Positions 23,865 to 35,944 are shown, counted from the stretch's first letter. The stretch: 64,000 bases of DNA from Sthenelais limicola (GCA_942159475.1 OW804096.1:141535442-141599441); one strand, 5' to 3'. Notes: generated by a model from the letters alone, not told the origin. A program made the numbers and translations.

Positions 23865-24236
23865 TGCGGTGTGTTTCAGCAAAATGAGTTACAAGTCACA
23901 AAGTTGTTATTTTTCAAATTGTGTTATTCACAGGAAGTATTAGTTGGAATGTTTTCATTTTCGGGGTGCTGAACGATGCTCATACCATGAATACTTGTAG
24001 CAAATTTCAGGATAGTGTATTAGATTTATCTCTGCATTTCTAAGGTCAACATATAAAGTATATTTAGCTACTTTACTCGAACATGTCCATCCAGAAATAT
24101 ATCAAACTTAAAATATGAAATACGTATACGATATCCTATTGTTTACTATCATTGGAACCGTCTTCATCTCATCTTTTCAGATATATGGATATCGCAAAAT
24201 CCATTTTTTCGACTCATTTTCCCGAAACACATCTCA
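23865..24236 (-). mobile_element. MITE family B copy
   Basis: Inverted relative to the previous copy. TIRs TGCGGTGTGTTTCAGCAAAA and CATTTTCCCGAAACACATCT. Only two bases separate it from the next copy. Confidence 0.7.
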
Positions 24237-24238
24237 AA

Positions 24239-24581
24239 TGTGATCTGTTACAGGAAAATGAGGCATACGTCGCAAAATTGATATTTCTCGAAGTGGTTTA
24301 TTGCATATTTTAAGGCATATGAATACATGTATTAAATTTCGAGGCAGTGTATTAAATATAGCTTTGCCTTTCTAAGATCATCCTATTTTAGCTATTTTAC
24401 TTGTAATATTGCAAACTTTGTTTTCAAACCTAAAAGAATCAAACATACAATAAAGAACTATTTTTTAGATTTCCTAAATGTTTACATTATTATAATTCAT
24501 GCAATATCATCTTTTCAAATATCCTCACATCGCAATATTCATATTTTTCGAATTGTGACAAATTTTCTGAGACACATCGCA
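24239..24581 (-). mobile_element. MITE family B copy, back-to-back with the previous one
   Basis: TIRs TGTGATCTGTTACAGGAAAA and AATTTTCTGAGACACATCGC. AA lies between the two elements and AA follows this one, as expected if it inserted at the edge of its neighbour. Confidence 0.7.
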
Positions 24582-25095
24582 AATGCTAGGCTGTTCAAAG
24601 ACTTGTGACAATCCACATTGCACATGTGTACTCACTTCATGCAGTCAGCATCAATGTATGGCTGTTATTTCACATGGAAGCTTTTGTGAGTTTTTGTGGC
24701 GCCTAAAAGCGCTGAAAGGCAAGTTTTTATACGTGGTCCAGGGACCAGAAATATGTGGGGCATGCGGTGTTGTTTTCACTCATGAACATTATTAAATCAA
24801 CTGAAAGATAAACTCGAAAATCATTGTGTTATGTTCCTTTCAGAGAGGAAGTCTTTTTATGGCGAAAAAGTAACGCATGTGGGTTAGGCAAATGGAATAG
24901 ATTTAAGAAAATATGAGAAATTAGCGTTAGTGAGTATCTAATGGTATATGCAACAATCTACGTTACCCTTATATACACATTTAATGCCGTCAAATCCCTG
25001 TAGGCTAATTGTCTCTTTCCATTTTGTTTTAAGTGAGTAGCTTGGAGCGTTAGTTAGATTCACTCTGAGTGTTCACATTGAGGATATTATTTGCA
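24582..25095. other. Intergenic, nothing recognised
   Basis: A 70-residue cysteine-containing ORF at 24583-24795 has no family resemblance that I can name and no supporting signals. Confidence 0.4.
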
Positions 25096-25097
25096 TG

Positions 25098-25248
25098 ATA
25101 AATATATCTAATAGCCCTCTGTTTGGTTTCGAATCGATTGAGATGGAGGGTCAAATCGCACGACACCCCGAAAGGGTGGAGTGGGATTTGACCCGACGTT
25201 GAGATCGATTTGAAACCGAACAGAGGGCTATTAGATATTTATTACATA
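25098..25248. repeat. Foldback (long inverted repeat)
   Basis: The arm TAAATATATCTAATAGCCCT then CTGTTTGGTTTCGAATCGAT pairs with ATCGATTTGAAACCGAACAG then AGGGCTATTAGATATTTATT. Centre near 25172 (CACCCCGAAAGGGTGGAG). The arms are about 65 bp and imperfect. Confidence 0.78.
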
Positions 25249-25606
25249 CTGAGTTATCGATTTATTTGTTATATTTACCTTCATATGACTGTTTTTCTTG
25301 ACGAATTATCAACACAATGTCTGAAAACTTTCGAAACATGCAAGGCAGCGATACGCTTCTGCCGCTAAGAAGCGTGACGTCCTAAACCAATGATGTTACG
25401 TATGTGGGTCACATGCTTCCATGACAACCCATATAGCATTGGTATGCGATACGAGTTAGCAGATGGCACCCCTGTATCACGTTGTTGAAATCATGTATGT
25501 ATGTAATAAAGGACAAAATGGACTTGTTGAGCTAGTTCTGTAGAGGAGTGGGGATCTCCTCTGTACGGTGTTTTTGGGTGGGGATTAAAACCTGCAAAAT
25601 GGACTA
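25249..25606. other. Intergenic, nothing recognised
   Basis: No supported feature. Confidence 0.4.
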
Positions 25607-25830
25607 TATAGGTCAAGTCTTCGGAAAAGTACAATTGACCTTCACAAATCCTCTCAAATAAGGCAAAAATCAGGTTCAAAATACAGTTCAACATAACCAA
25701 ACAGATTTATTGAATGAATACAATAGAGAATATACTCAGATATACAGTTCTACACATGTCTCAAATTCTGATAAATTATAGTGAAAAATGATAAATACTA
25801 GGTATATCTGAGTATATTCTGTTGGAAATA
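25607..25830. repeat. MITE family A, chimeric copy
   Basis: The first half follows the minus orientation (GGTCAAGTCTTCGGAAAAGT, then GACCTTCACAAATCCTCTCA). After ATACTCAGATATAC it switches to the plus-orientation half (AGTTCTACACATGTCTCAAA to ATCTGAGTATATTCTG). Two partial copies in opposite orientation are joined. Confidence 0.6.
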
Positions 25831-26056
25831 TAGCGTTGGTCCCCCTAGTGTCTATTGTCAAATCAAAATTCATTTCAATCATATATTTTTCATATATGCT
25901 CTCCTATTGCCATAACAAATAAACATTTTTAACCGCGGGAAGTATAAGCACAATCATATTTATGCAAAAGCCCCTTTAGCTGATGATGACACTACATGTA
26001 AATGAGTTAAAAGTCTGTGCAACCTTTTTTTGATCGGGTAAGAAATGGTTTCTTTT

Positions 26057-26165
26057 TGATAGATTTTTAGAAAATGCATAATCTACAGTTCTACATATCT
26101 CTCAAATTCTGCTAAATTATAGTGAAGACTGATAAATACTAAAAGTGTATCTGAGTGTATTCTCT
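26057..26165 (+). repeat. MITE family A, truncated copy
   Basis: It starts in the TIR (AGATTTTTAGAAAATGCATA) and stops after ATCTGAGTGTATTC. Confidence 0.6.
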
Positions 26166-27180
26166 ACACTCTCCCGCCCGCTGTATCCGCACGATATGGA
26201 GCGACAAGTTTTTTCTTCTTCAGTGAGATGTTGTTTGTCTACAGAGCACCGCGAACGCTACTGGTGAAATGTGCTGACGAAATTGCTTGAACTTCTGAGA
26301 CGAAAAGCGGTCATTTGAATCACAGAGACGAAATTTGATACGCTCCGTATTCGTGCTGCGTTTTTCGTATTGATATGTTATATAGTGTCCATGCAACGAT
26401 CAAGAAAAAAGGTAGAAGAAATAGTGCTATAATAATGCTACCTTCAAAATTGCATCTGAATACTCATTATAATGCAGCCACAACAGGACCTGGCACCTGG
26501 CACTGCTTACTCACCTAGCATTCACACATATTATCACGTATCTGACACTCATACTCACTGTCTGACACCCAGTCAAAGAAACCCCTATACATTTATCAAT
26601 GTATATTATTATTTATTAATGTATAACTAATTAATGGGTATAAGTATTCGGATATAATTTTAGACATTATTTAGCGAATTTAGTGAAATAAAGATATTGA
26701 GGTATTCAATGAAATTATGTAGGCCCTATCCTTCCCTCTCTCTACCCTCTCTCTCTAGCCCTACACTCTCTCCTCTGTCTCTCCCCTGTTCTCCAAAAAT
26801 AAATATATTTCTGACGAAAAGTGAACCCTGCCGAAAAGAATTAATCGCCCCCCGAAAAAAGTTATGCGGCCGCCAAAAAAGTTATGCGGCCGCCAAAAAA
26901 AAAATCCGCTAAGGGCCCGAAGTTGACCCGAACTTCGCCTAAAATTATGTCCAAACTCATTACTCAAAAACTATTTAAGCATTTTACACAATTTCAATTG
27001 TATTAAATACGCCAACATATTTACTCGACTGTCCTAACATCATATGCTTGTTGAGCTATTATTTGTACCTCTATTTGCAATCGTTGTACAAATCTCAAGA
27101 TCATGTATTAAATATCTCAATACTTCTCATCCTATAAAGTACCAAGTATCAAACTTAAAATATAGAAATAATTTAAGACA
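26166..27180. other. Intergenic with a duplicated NotI-like motif
   Basis: No gene. At 26855-26900 AAAAAAGTTATGCGGCCGCC occurs twice in tandem, an isolated GC-rich word in AT-rich DNA. 26990-27175 weakly resembles a decayed MITE B interior. Confidence 0.45.
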
Positions 27181-27183
27181 AAA

Positions 27184-27318
27184 TTGACTGGTGGGCGTGT
27201 GGGAGGTGGTTATCTCCCGCGGGCGTAGCAATATCGTAAGGGGTGCGTAGCACCCCGACGATTTGCGTAGCCCAAGGGAGATAACCACCTCCCACACGCC
27301 CACTAGTCAATTTTGTAT
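27184..27318. repeat. Foldback (long inverted repeat)
   Basis: The arm AAAATTGACTGGTGGGCGTG then TGGGAGGTGGTTATCTCCC pairs with GGGAGATAACCACCTCCCAC then ACGCCCACTAGTCAATTTTG. The centre at about 27245 is GGGGTGCGTAGCACCCC. It is followed by TATTTATTATACC. Confidence 0.85.
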
Positions 27319-28273
27319 TTATTATACCTCCATAAAAATATATCTAAAAAAGAATCTAACCGATTAACTAAATAAAAACACTAGAAAAAGCCTTGTACTG
27401 TAGCCTCACGAGCTGACAGCTACGATGCGGTCAGGCTTCCTTGTTTACTTCCGGTTGAGTGGGGAATATATCAATGTGCACTGGACCTGCCGGGTTGTGA
27501 GAAGTCCTGCAGAATGTAGTTCTATTTTGAATCGTTATTTCGCTTAATTTTCGGATATACTTTAGCAAAATCGCATTTTTACATATGATTCTTCGATTAA
27601 ACTTTTCATTTGAAGTTCATAGGTTTATTACTTCGAGAGAAAATCGGGAAAACGATTGACGGTTTACCGAGTGGACCTAGGGATCCCCAAGGCTAAGCTT
27701 CGCAAAATCAAAACATGTGCTGTGAAGGAAAATCGCTCACATTTTTTAATCAATTTGTTGCCTTTTCGCAGCTTTACATCTTTTAAAAACTCGACTAATG
27801 CATTGGTAATGGGTAGGCTTCGATAAACATGAAAGGATTTTGTATTATTTCCTTTATTTGATCAGATTTTTTCGTGACCGCTCCCAGTGATAGCTTCACC
27901 CTGCGTTGAGAATTATAGGCTACGCACGCCGATCTATTTGTCAGTTGGCTGCAGCCAGAACGGGGGTCTACTTTATTTAGAAATAAATGAGTGATTCAAC
28001 ACCTTCCATATTCGATATTGGTAATTTTAGAGTTGTTTATTATTGTCATTTATATTTTATCATTACGCACGATGTATAACGCATCTTTATTCCGCGAAAA
28101 TAATTATAGAAAGTATAGAAAATAAGGAAGCGAACATGGGCCTATTTTTTCAACAAAAATTCCGCCAGCGGTAAATATGATATGTAAATACCGCCCAGAG
28201 GGTAATACGGTTTTCCAATGCTGTAGCCTATGGCGTACCATACCATCCCTCCCAGAGGTATAATAAATTAGAT
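27319..28273. other. Intergenic, nothing recognised
   Basis: About 950 bp with no supported gene or named repeat. Confidence 0.4.
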
Positions 28274-28386
28274 TATTAGACTGTTTACTATCATTGGAAT
28301 CGGCTTGATCTCATGTTTTCAAATATGGTAATATCTCAAAATCCATATTTTGTGACTTATGACTCATTTTCCTAAAACAGATCACA
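28274..28386 (-). repeat. MITE family B, truncated copy
   Basis: The end half only: TTTACTATCATTGGAATCGG, TTGATCTCATG, then the TIR CATTTTCCTAAAACAGATCA. Confidence 0.65.
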
Positions 28387-29084
28387 TATGGGTAACGATT
28401 ACGCGCGGCGCTGACGCATGCCTGCTAGGAGTGACATCAAAATGATGCATGTGGTTGAATTCCTTATTTCCTCAGCTTTCTGTAGATATAAAGTGTGTGC
28501 ATTTAAAAGAATATTTAATATGATAGAGTATTTACCAAAGATATTCATTTATTTCTTTTGCTGGAGAATAATAAGGAATAGCATGGCCGAACATGCTTCT
28601 GGCAAGGTTACACAGGATTATGGTACTATATGGTACAATACATGGTACTTCTTTCATAGGCTCCCTATTGTGCAACTTGTTCTCACCAGGGAGCGGTACT
28701 TGTTTTTCACTAGGTGGCTGACAAGTCACTGCATTGCATATATAATTTCTTTAACAGTAAAACTACCGCTAATACACTAATGTGGCATTTATACACTATT
28801 GATAATGTCCAACAATTACTTATGAATATTATAAGTGATACTCTTCTAGAGTTTATATGTGTAACATGTATGATGTTGGGAATCAACCTGATCAAACCAC
28901 CCATTTAACTGTACATATGATTGTGCCTAGTCAGCTGGGAGTGTCCCATCTCATCAATCATCAAAATGATTCATACACAGAGGTCTGTGAACATGCAGGG
29001 CCAGTGCTGATGATAAATGATGTATCAAAGGATGCAAACTATGCTGTTGTACCTTTAAAAGCTATCTGGGCTGTAGATGTTCAA
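28387..29084. other. Intergenic; short ORFs without recognisable domain
   Basis: ORFs at 28418-28780 and 28857-29327 are 120 and 156 codons long. The second runs into a MITE B fragment, and neither shows a motif, so I do not call them genes. Confidence 0.4.
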
Positions 29085-29262
29085 TCTAAAGTTGCCTTCA
29101 GTTACTCTGACCTACCCTTTAAAGGTCCTCATAACGACTACATTGAGTTACTTTACTGTTTATTAACGCCCAGAAATATTGGAAACTTTTTTTTCAGTTA
29201 TTCAACTGTTTACTATCATTGGAATCGGCTTGATCTCATCTATACAAATATAATGGTATCTC
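29085..29262 (-). repeat. MITE family B, truncated copy
   Basis: CCCTTTAAAGGTCCTCATA, AGTTACTTTACTGTTTATTA and TACTATCATTGGAATCGGCT match the interior of the copy at 29901-30305. Confidence 0.6.
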
Positions 29263-29407
29263 AAAATCGGCGCGAACCGCGGGTACGAAAAACGCTGCAC
29301 AAATCGCGGGTACGAAAAACGCCGTGACGACAAAAATCACATCAAAAGTGGGTACAAGAAATTCGTATCCAATTTCGTATTTTTGCGCGTATACGGTGAC
29401 GCGCACA

Positions 29408-29540
29408 GTGTATTGTATTCATTCAATAAATCTGTCTGGTTATGTTAAACTGTATTTTGAACCTGATTTTTGCCTTAAATTTGGGTTATTTGAGAGGATT
29501 GGTGAAGGCCAATTGTACATTTTCCAAAGACCTGACCCAT
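29408..29540 (+). repeat. MITE family A, truncated copy
   Basis: The distal half, TATTCATTCAATAAATCTGT through TTGGTGAAGGCCAATTGTAC, plus the TIR ending GACCCA. Confidence 0.65.
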
Positions 29541-29900
29541 AAGGCCAATCTTAGAATAAAACCTGAGGGGACAATCCAACTATACATCTTAATGCAGTGG
29601 GATCCAGTTTATCTTACCTATAAGTAGTGTCTATATAAATCACTGTGTACCATCTTTTAAGGGAAAAAGTTATTTTTCATTGACTTGCCAAGTGGGTTAA
29701 TTGAAAACGATTTGCATATGGATTAAGGTGCCAGTGTGGATATACACTCTGGGGTCTAATTCATCTCCATTTAACAAGTGATGAGTTATACCACTGTTCT
29801 CACCACAGAAGACGGGACACACTGAATGCAGTGAAAAACAGAACTCCCTTTATTTCTTCATTCACATACTTCACATACCAATATCCTAGATACAACTATA
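29541..29900. other. Intergenic, nothing recognised
   Basis: No supported feature. Confidence 0.4.
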
Positions 29901-30305
29901 TGTGATGTGTTTGAGGAAAATGGGTCATAAGTCACAAAATTAATACTTTTCAAAGTGTTTTTTTTCACAAGATTACACTATTGGAATGTTCTAATTTGTG
30001 GTGGGTTGATCACTTATAGTTATATCAATCGTATCAAATTTCAGGACAATCTATGTAATATATCCTTTCGGTTTAAAGGTCCTCATATGGAATATATTTA
30101 GTTACTTTACTGCTTATTGACCCCCAGAAATAATAGAATTTTTTTTCAAAAACGAAAATATCAAACGTAAAATATAGAAATACTTATTCGATTATTAGAC
30201 TGTTTACTATCATTGGAATCGGCATGATCTCATCTTTTCAAATATAATGACATCTCAAAATCTATTTTTTGCGACTTATGACTCATGTTCCTAAAACGGA
30301 TCACA
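29901..30305 (-). mobile_element. MITE family B, full-length copy
   Basis: TIRs TGTGATGTGTTTGAGGAAAA and CATGTTCCTAAAACGGATCA, 405 bp. Confidence 0.75.
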
Positions 30306-30714
30306 GTGGTATGTTTTAGGAAAATGAGTCATAAGTCGCAAAATGGATATTTTTCAAAGCGTATTATTTACAAGATATCTCTGTTAGAATATTGTCATCT
30401 TTGAAGTGTCTAGTCCTAGTGGTTGTATAAATACAAGTACCAAATTTCAAGACAGTTCATGAAATATATCTATGCATTACCCCGATCATCCTGTGGAGTA
30501 TATTTAGTTACTTCACTAGTAATTATCCACCCAGAAATATTGCAATCTTCTTTTTCAAAAATGAAAGTAACAAACTAAAAGGATAGAAGTATGTATTAGA
30601 TGTCCTTAATGTTTACATTCATTGGAATCGCCTTGGTCTCATCTTTTCAAATATGATGGTATCTCAAAATCCAATTTTTGCGACTTATGACTTATTTTCC
30701 TGAAACGGATGACA
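30306..30714 (-). mobile_element. MITE family B, tandem neighbour
   Basis: It directly abuts the previous copy in the same orientation. TIRs GTGGTATGTTTTAGGAAAAT and ATTTTCCTGAAACGGATGAC. Confidence 0.72.
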
Positions 30715-31049
30715 TATTATGATTTATAGGACTGGATCTGTCAATAGTATGCTGTTGTTATATGTTCATAAAATAATCTGAAGTTGAATCGGTCGAGAAA
30801 AAATTGCATCTTTGGAGCCAAGAAGCAAAAAAGCAACCTGACAAAACCTTGGTCACATGACTTTTTTATGGTAAAGTGTATTGTTTTCGCGATATTCCAC
30901 TATTCTACTCAATCTGGTGATTTGATTTTGAAAACATTTTTATTCAGGAATAAGGACATTACAGTGATGATGATATTCTCAGAATTGCCTGATGTTACAA
31001 ATAATGTTTGTAATAATTGGATAGAACTGTACGCGAGGTTATAACTACA

Positions 31050-31182
31050 AGTGTGATTCAATGGCTCGAGTTAAAACTTTATTTTGTATCCAACAAGTGG
31101 CCGCAGGTCAAGCGTTGAATGCAAAATACAATTTTAACTTGAGCCATTGAATCACATGAGTAGTTCCTAACCTCAAGTACAG
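31050..31182. repeat. Foldback (long inverted repeat)
   Basis: AGGTTATAACTACAAGTGTG then ATTCAATGGCTCGAGTTAAA pairs with TTTAACTTGAGCCATTGAAT then CACATGAGTAGTTCCTAACC. The central part is GTGGCCGCAGG. Confidence 0.75.
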
Positions 31183-31913
31183 TTCTTTCTTCATACTACG
31201 ACTTGGAAATATAGAAAATCATCTTACGCTTGTATTAGGCTGGCTGAAGCAGTTAACAACGGCCATGGTTTATTCTGAATGTGTGGAATCCCGAGTCACA
31301 GCTATGAGAATGCTAGTCTGTGATTGGTCAATAATGCCATCATTGATGACGTCAGACGAATTGATGACGTCAACGTTTCTGTATTACACATGTACAGATA
31401 TAAGCAAACTATTAAATAGGCATATTCTTCCCGCCCAAAGTGAATAACCCATTCAGTCGTAGTATAAAAAGAATCTTTAGCATGTCGTCCCTCACCAATG
31501 TAGTGCATGTACATGCCTGAGTGAGTCATAACGTGCAGACATCACATCACATATTGTTAGCAAGTCTGACCAGACAGACACCTGCAAATAGTCCCAAGGT
31601 CAAGTGGGGTCAGATACATATCCCAAAAAGGCATCATCAAACTGGCCATATCTGCTCTTGCTTTTAGAACATCCAACAAAGGCTATAGATCATGCTTACG
31701 AAGCATAGACAGAAAAGCTACTAGTTTGTGATATTCAATTATCATGATTATTATACGCGCATTCCATTTGAGAGTTGCTACTGATAGAAATTTTGATTTT
31801 ACATTAGTATAAAATAAACTTTAGGGCTATTTTCTAATGTCTAATCTAGGAGTATTTAGTTAAAGGGCGAAACAGTTCATAGCAACATAAACAGAAAACT
31901 TCAGCTTCTTATA
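31183..31913. other. Intergenic with a family E-type terminus
   Basis: No gene. 31750-31772 is TTATTATACGCGCATTCC, the reverse complement of the terminal motif of the foldback elements at 22215 and 33828. Confidence 0.45.
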
Positions 31914-32150
31914 TGGGTCAGATTTTCAGAAAATGTACAATTCACCTTCACCAATCCTCTCAAATAACCCAAATTTCAGACGAAAATAAAGATCAAAATA
32001 CAGTTCAACATAACCAAACAGATCGCTAGAATCAATGCAATGCCAAATATACTTGAATTTACCTAGTATCGGCCAAGTTTCAGCCTAATTTAGCAGAATT
32101 TACTAAATGTGTAGAGCTGCCAATTGTACATTTTCTGAAAATCTGACCCA
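31914..32150 (-). mobile_element. MITE family A copy
   Basis: Perfect-looking TIRs TGGGTCAGATTTTCAGAAAA and TTTTCTGAAAATCTGACCCA, 237 bp, flanked by TA on each side. Confidence 0.85.
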
Positions 32151-32589
32151 TATATCTAGCTAACAGTTAATACAATCTATCTAATGCAGTTTAATACTTT
32201 CATCTGTAGTAGAAACGACGGAAAAAAATTATAAATACTTAATATGAGTTGTTGACTGACGTTAACTGAGAATTCAGCTTTAACTGAGAATGCAGCCTCT
32301 ACGATCTATAGAAAAGGCTGAGACTTATTTCATGCAGACTTATTTTTGGAGATTCTATAAATCCATCTGTGGTAAGGCTCAATGGGATTTAGTGAAGGCC
32401 GAAACAACTGGGACTGAGTGATGTCTGACTGGTCCATCAGCCCACGGTCAATACTACACACAACCTCTACAAGCTTTATCATCAAGCATACAATACTTGG
32501 CTTATTTATCTTAGGCCAAGCATGATTTGACAGCATATTGAGATATACTGACATATATACGACGTATGCCCAGTAATGAAATGAATGTA
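32151..32589. other. Intergenic, nothing recognised
   Basis: No supported feature. Confidence 0.4.
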
Positions 32590-32817
32590 TGGGTCAAATC
32601 TTCAGAAAATGTACAATTGGTCTTCACCAATCGTCTCAAATAACCCAAATTTAAGACGGTTCAAAATACAGCTTAACATAACCAGACAGATTTATTGAAT
32701 GAATACAATACAGTATACACTCAGATATACCTAGTGTTAATCAATTTTCACTCTAATTTAGCAGAATTAAATAGATGTGTAGAACTGTAAATTGTGCATT
32801 TTCTGAAAGTCTGACCA
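32590..32817 (-). mobile_element. MITE family A copy
   Basis: TIRs TGGGTCAAATCTTCAGAAAA and CATTTTCTGAAAGTCTGACC. Confidence 0.75.
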
Positions 32818-32945
32818 GTATGTCCAACATGATTTGACAGCATATTGAGATATACTGACATATATGTGCGATGTCAAGGACGACTCATGTCCAGTAATGA
32901 ACTGAATGTATTCAGAATGAAATCCTGTTTGTTTACATATGCATC

Positions 32946-33830
32946 CATTTATTGCTTTATTATACGTGCATTCCTCGTGTGTTCCTCTTGGGAGGTGCAA
33001 TAAGTGGGGTGCAATAAAGATATTGTACGCATACAATAAAAATATAGTTGTCTAAAATAATTGCACTGTAGGCCTATGCGTATGGATTTGTTGACATGCT
33101 TCACGGAGATCTGAAGGCTTGTTTAAGTTGTTAATTTCATAGTTTTATGTAGGCAAACTATGAAATTAACAACTATAGACAAGCGCCTTGGCTCTCCGTG
33201 AAACACGTAAAAAAATGCCTAGGCATAGACAGAGTAAGGGGTGTTTGGACTCTCTCTGATACTTCTTTCATACTTTTTCAGTGATATCTGATGATATTTT
33301 ATCAACTTTTATGCACATGTGTATTAATATAGAATGGAACTCAACATCGTAATAAAAAGATTATTGGACTTGATTCGTCCGCAATATTCTGCGTACACCG
33401 ACAAATCATGTCCAATAAGTTGTCAATGAATGGTTGCTTGTTCCATTCTCTCTATTTATTGTCAGTTCTTATGAGAAACAGAATCTTACCAACGTATTCA
33501 TATTATGACTTATAGGACTGAATTTATCAATAACTCGTGTGTTTTAAACATCATTTAAACTTAAATTTGTGGTAAACTGATTTGTAAAGGGGAGTTGTAT
33601 ATTACATGCATTGGGATGTCAAATATCAAATGTGTGGACGAATCAGTCAAATAAATTTACGATTATTGCCGGCAAGTTCCATTCTATATTTGGTATATAT
33701 GCATACAATTTGATCATATGTCAACAGAGCTATTTTTAGACAACTACATTTTTATAGGAGCGTCCTATATGAATATTTTTATAGCACCCCACTTATAGCA
33801 CCTCTCATATAGCATGCGCGTATAATAAAA
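32946..33830. mobile_element. Composite foldback element, about 880 bp
   Basis: The left arm TGCTTTATTATACGTGCATT, GGGAGGTGCAATAAGTGGGG, TATAGTTGTCTAAAATAAT recurs inverted at the right end (TATTTTTAGACAACTACATT, CACCCCACTTATAGCACCTC, GCATGCGCGTATAATAAAAG). A second, inner pair surrounds TATAGAATGGAACT (33328-33342) and AGTTCCATTCTATA (33678-33692). A separate hairpin sits at 33105-33205. No ORF of note, so it is non-autonomous. Confidence 0.68.
33105..33205. repeat. Hairpin nested in the composite foldback
   Basis: CTTCACGGAGATCTGAAGGC then TTGTTAATTTCATAGTTT pairs with AAACTATGAAATTAACAACT then GGCTCTCCGTGAAACACG around a loop near 33155. Confidence 0.75.
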
Positions 33831-34244
33831 GCTAATGTAATCTTAACCTTTGCTTAAATATGTCAGTCTAGGCTCACACCCTCTGAGATCAAATAGTAAT
33901 AGTTTCCTTTTTAAATAATAATAATAGTATCTAATATATTAGATGCCTACTGCCTTATGGCATTCCAGGCCTTGAAATATATGCGTCCTAATGACATTTT
34001 AATTGGATTTTGTGGCTTGCAGCGAGAATTTCAATTTAATTCAATTCAAGTCAACTCTGACCCTAGACCGATTTCACATTCTCGATCTCATCGTCTAATG
34101 TTTCCTATGACTTCAGCTTCACCCCTCCCCCCACTCACCCCCGCACCAGCTCCTGTTCCCGGAGGAGTGGCTCCTCCAGCACACCCCGGCCACATCTCCA
34201 GGGTGGAAGTCATGCAAGAACAAGTGGAGGAAAAAGCCTGAAGA
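33831..34244. other. Intergenic, nothing recognised
   Basis: The short Pro/Ala-rich ORF at 33957-34241 leads into a pyrimidine satellite and I do not regard it as a gene. Confidence 0.4.
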
Positions 34245-34928
34245 CACGCATGTGTCCCCATCCTCCAGTAGCCCCTCCTCCTCCTGCCCCTCCTCCTCCT
34301 GCCCCTACTCCTCCTCCTGCCCCTACTCCTCCTGCCCCTCCTGCCCCTACTCCTCCTCCTCCTTCTTCTTATCTTATCATTGGGTGGCTGTGCATCCTCT
34401 TGGGTTTTCTCTCTACCCTGCCACCAGTCTCCCCCCCCCCACCACCCCGCCTACCACCATGAATACTTGTTATGGGTTTGAGGCTTCTTATCATTCTATC
34501 TTCCGGTACTGCTCCTGTACCCTCCTGGTCCTCCTGTCCTTACTGTTCCCTCATCCCCTCCACCGGTTGCTCCTGCTCCTTCTCCTGCTCCTCCTGCTCT
34601 TTCTCCTCCTGCTCTTCCCCCACCACCTCCTGCTCTTCCTTCTCCTTCACTTCCCATTCCACCTCCACCTCCTGCTCTTCCTTCTCCCTCGCTTCCCCCC
34701 CCCCCCCACCTCCTACTCTTCATCCTTCTGCTCTTCCACCTCCACCTCCTGCTCCTGCTTCCTGTCCATCTCCTGTTCTTGCTGCTGCTCCCCCCTCCAC
34801 CTCCTCCTATTCTTCCCCCTCCTCCTCCTGCTGTTCCTCTGCCTTTTCTTCCCGTACCTCCATCTCTTATTCCTTCTTCCCTCTGTCCCCCTCTTGCCCC
34901 TCCCTCATTCCCTCCACCTAAGAATATT
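34245..34928. repeat. Pyrimidine-rich CTCCTG-type satellite
   Basis: Irregular CCTCCTGCTCCTCCTG-type repeats, interrupted around 34370-34500 by less repetitive DNA. Pro-, Ser- and Leu-rich ORFs in all frames follow from the base composition. The strand is almost purine-free. Confidence 0.85.
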
Positions 34929-34934
34929 AATAAC

Positions 34935-35007
34935 TTTCTTTTTCAAAAATTAAGATACTCAAAATCCACCTTTTCCGACTTGTGACTCATTTTCCTGTAA
35001 CACATCA
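34935..35007 (-). repeat. MITE family B, truncated copy
   Basis: CTTTTTCAAAAATTAAGATA, then the TIR TCATTTTCCTGTAACACATC. Confidence 0.6.
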
Positions 35008-35074
35008 CATACTCCAAATCCCAGAGTTGTATATGCATAAAAATCACACCATAAATACTAAGACCCTGAGTATA

Positions 35075-35310
35075 TGGGTCAGACTTTTAAAAAATGTACA
35101 ATTGGCAGCTGCACACGTTTAGTAAAATCTGCTAAATTAGGCTGCAATTTGGTCAATACTTGGTAAATTCGAGAACATTTGGCATTGCATTGATTCTAGC
35201 AATCTGTTTGGTTAGGTTGAACTGTATTTTCAACTTTATTTTCTTCCGAAATTTTGTTATTTGAGGGAATTGGTGAAGGTGAATTGTTCATTTTCTGAAA
35301 GTCTGACCCA
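35075..35310 (+). mobile_element. MITE family A copy
   Basis: TIRs TGGGTCAGACTTTTAAAAAA and TTTTCTGAAAGTCTGACCCA. Upstream flank AAATCACACCATAAATAC, which recurs before the next copy. Confidence 0.8.
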
Positions 35311-35353
35311 TATACATCCAAATCACACCATAAATACGAAGACATTGAGTATA

Positions 35354-35590
35354 TGGGTCAGATTTTCAGAAAATGTACAATGAGCAGCTATATGCATTTA
35401 GGAAACTTGGCTAAATTTGGGTGAAAAATGATGAATACCGGGTATACCTGAGTATATTTGGGATCGCATTGATTTAAAGTATCAGTTCTGTAATGTTAAA
35501 CTGCATTTTGAAGCTTAATTTTGTCTTAAATGTGGATTATTTGAGAGGATTGGTGAAGGTTAATTGTACATTTTCTGAAAATCTGACCCA
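35354..35590 (+). mobile_element. MITE family A copy
   Basis: TIRs intact, 237 bp. It shares the upstream flank of the previous copy, but the interiors differ at many sites. Confidence 0.82.
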
Positions 35591-35944
35591 AATAAGAGAA
35601 TAGTACAAATCATAGTAGAACCCCCCTGAGGGAGGCAAAGCAAGATAAAGCTAAAGAAGGGAAAGAGAATACACGAGGGCTGAACCACTCCTGGGAGCGT
35701 TCTGCCAAGGCTAACCAAGGGGAAAGTATGAGAGAGGACAGGCTCCAATAGCGCCTATGTAGCAATAGGTAGATTAGATAGGTATTATTGCGGCAGAGTA
35801 GCCAATACTCAGTCTGGTGTGTAAGCACTTATATAAAGGTTGTTATGAGTTATGTTGCAGGCTCTACTGATCTCTCGCTGAGGTACTGGAGGTGGGTGTA
35901 TGTGTGCATGTGTAGGGGGGCGAGGGGTTGCAGGAGTGAGGAGG
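35591..35944. other. Intergenic, nothing recognised
   Basis: No supported feature. Confidence 0.4.

Noticed and set aside
28418..29327. ORFs of 120 and 156 codons as host genes
   Set aside because: No recognisable domain, and the second overlaps a MITE B fragment.
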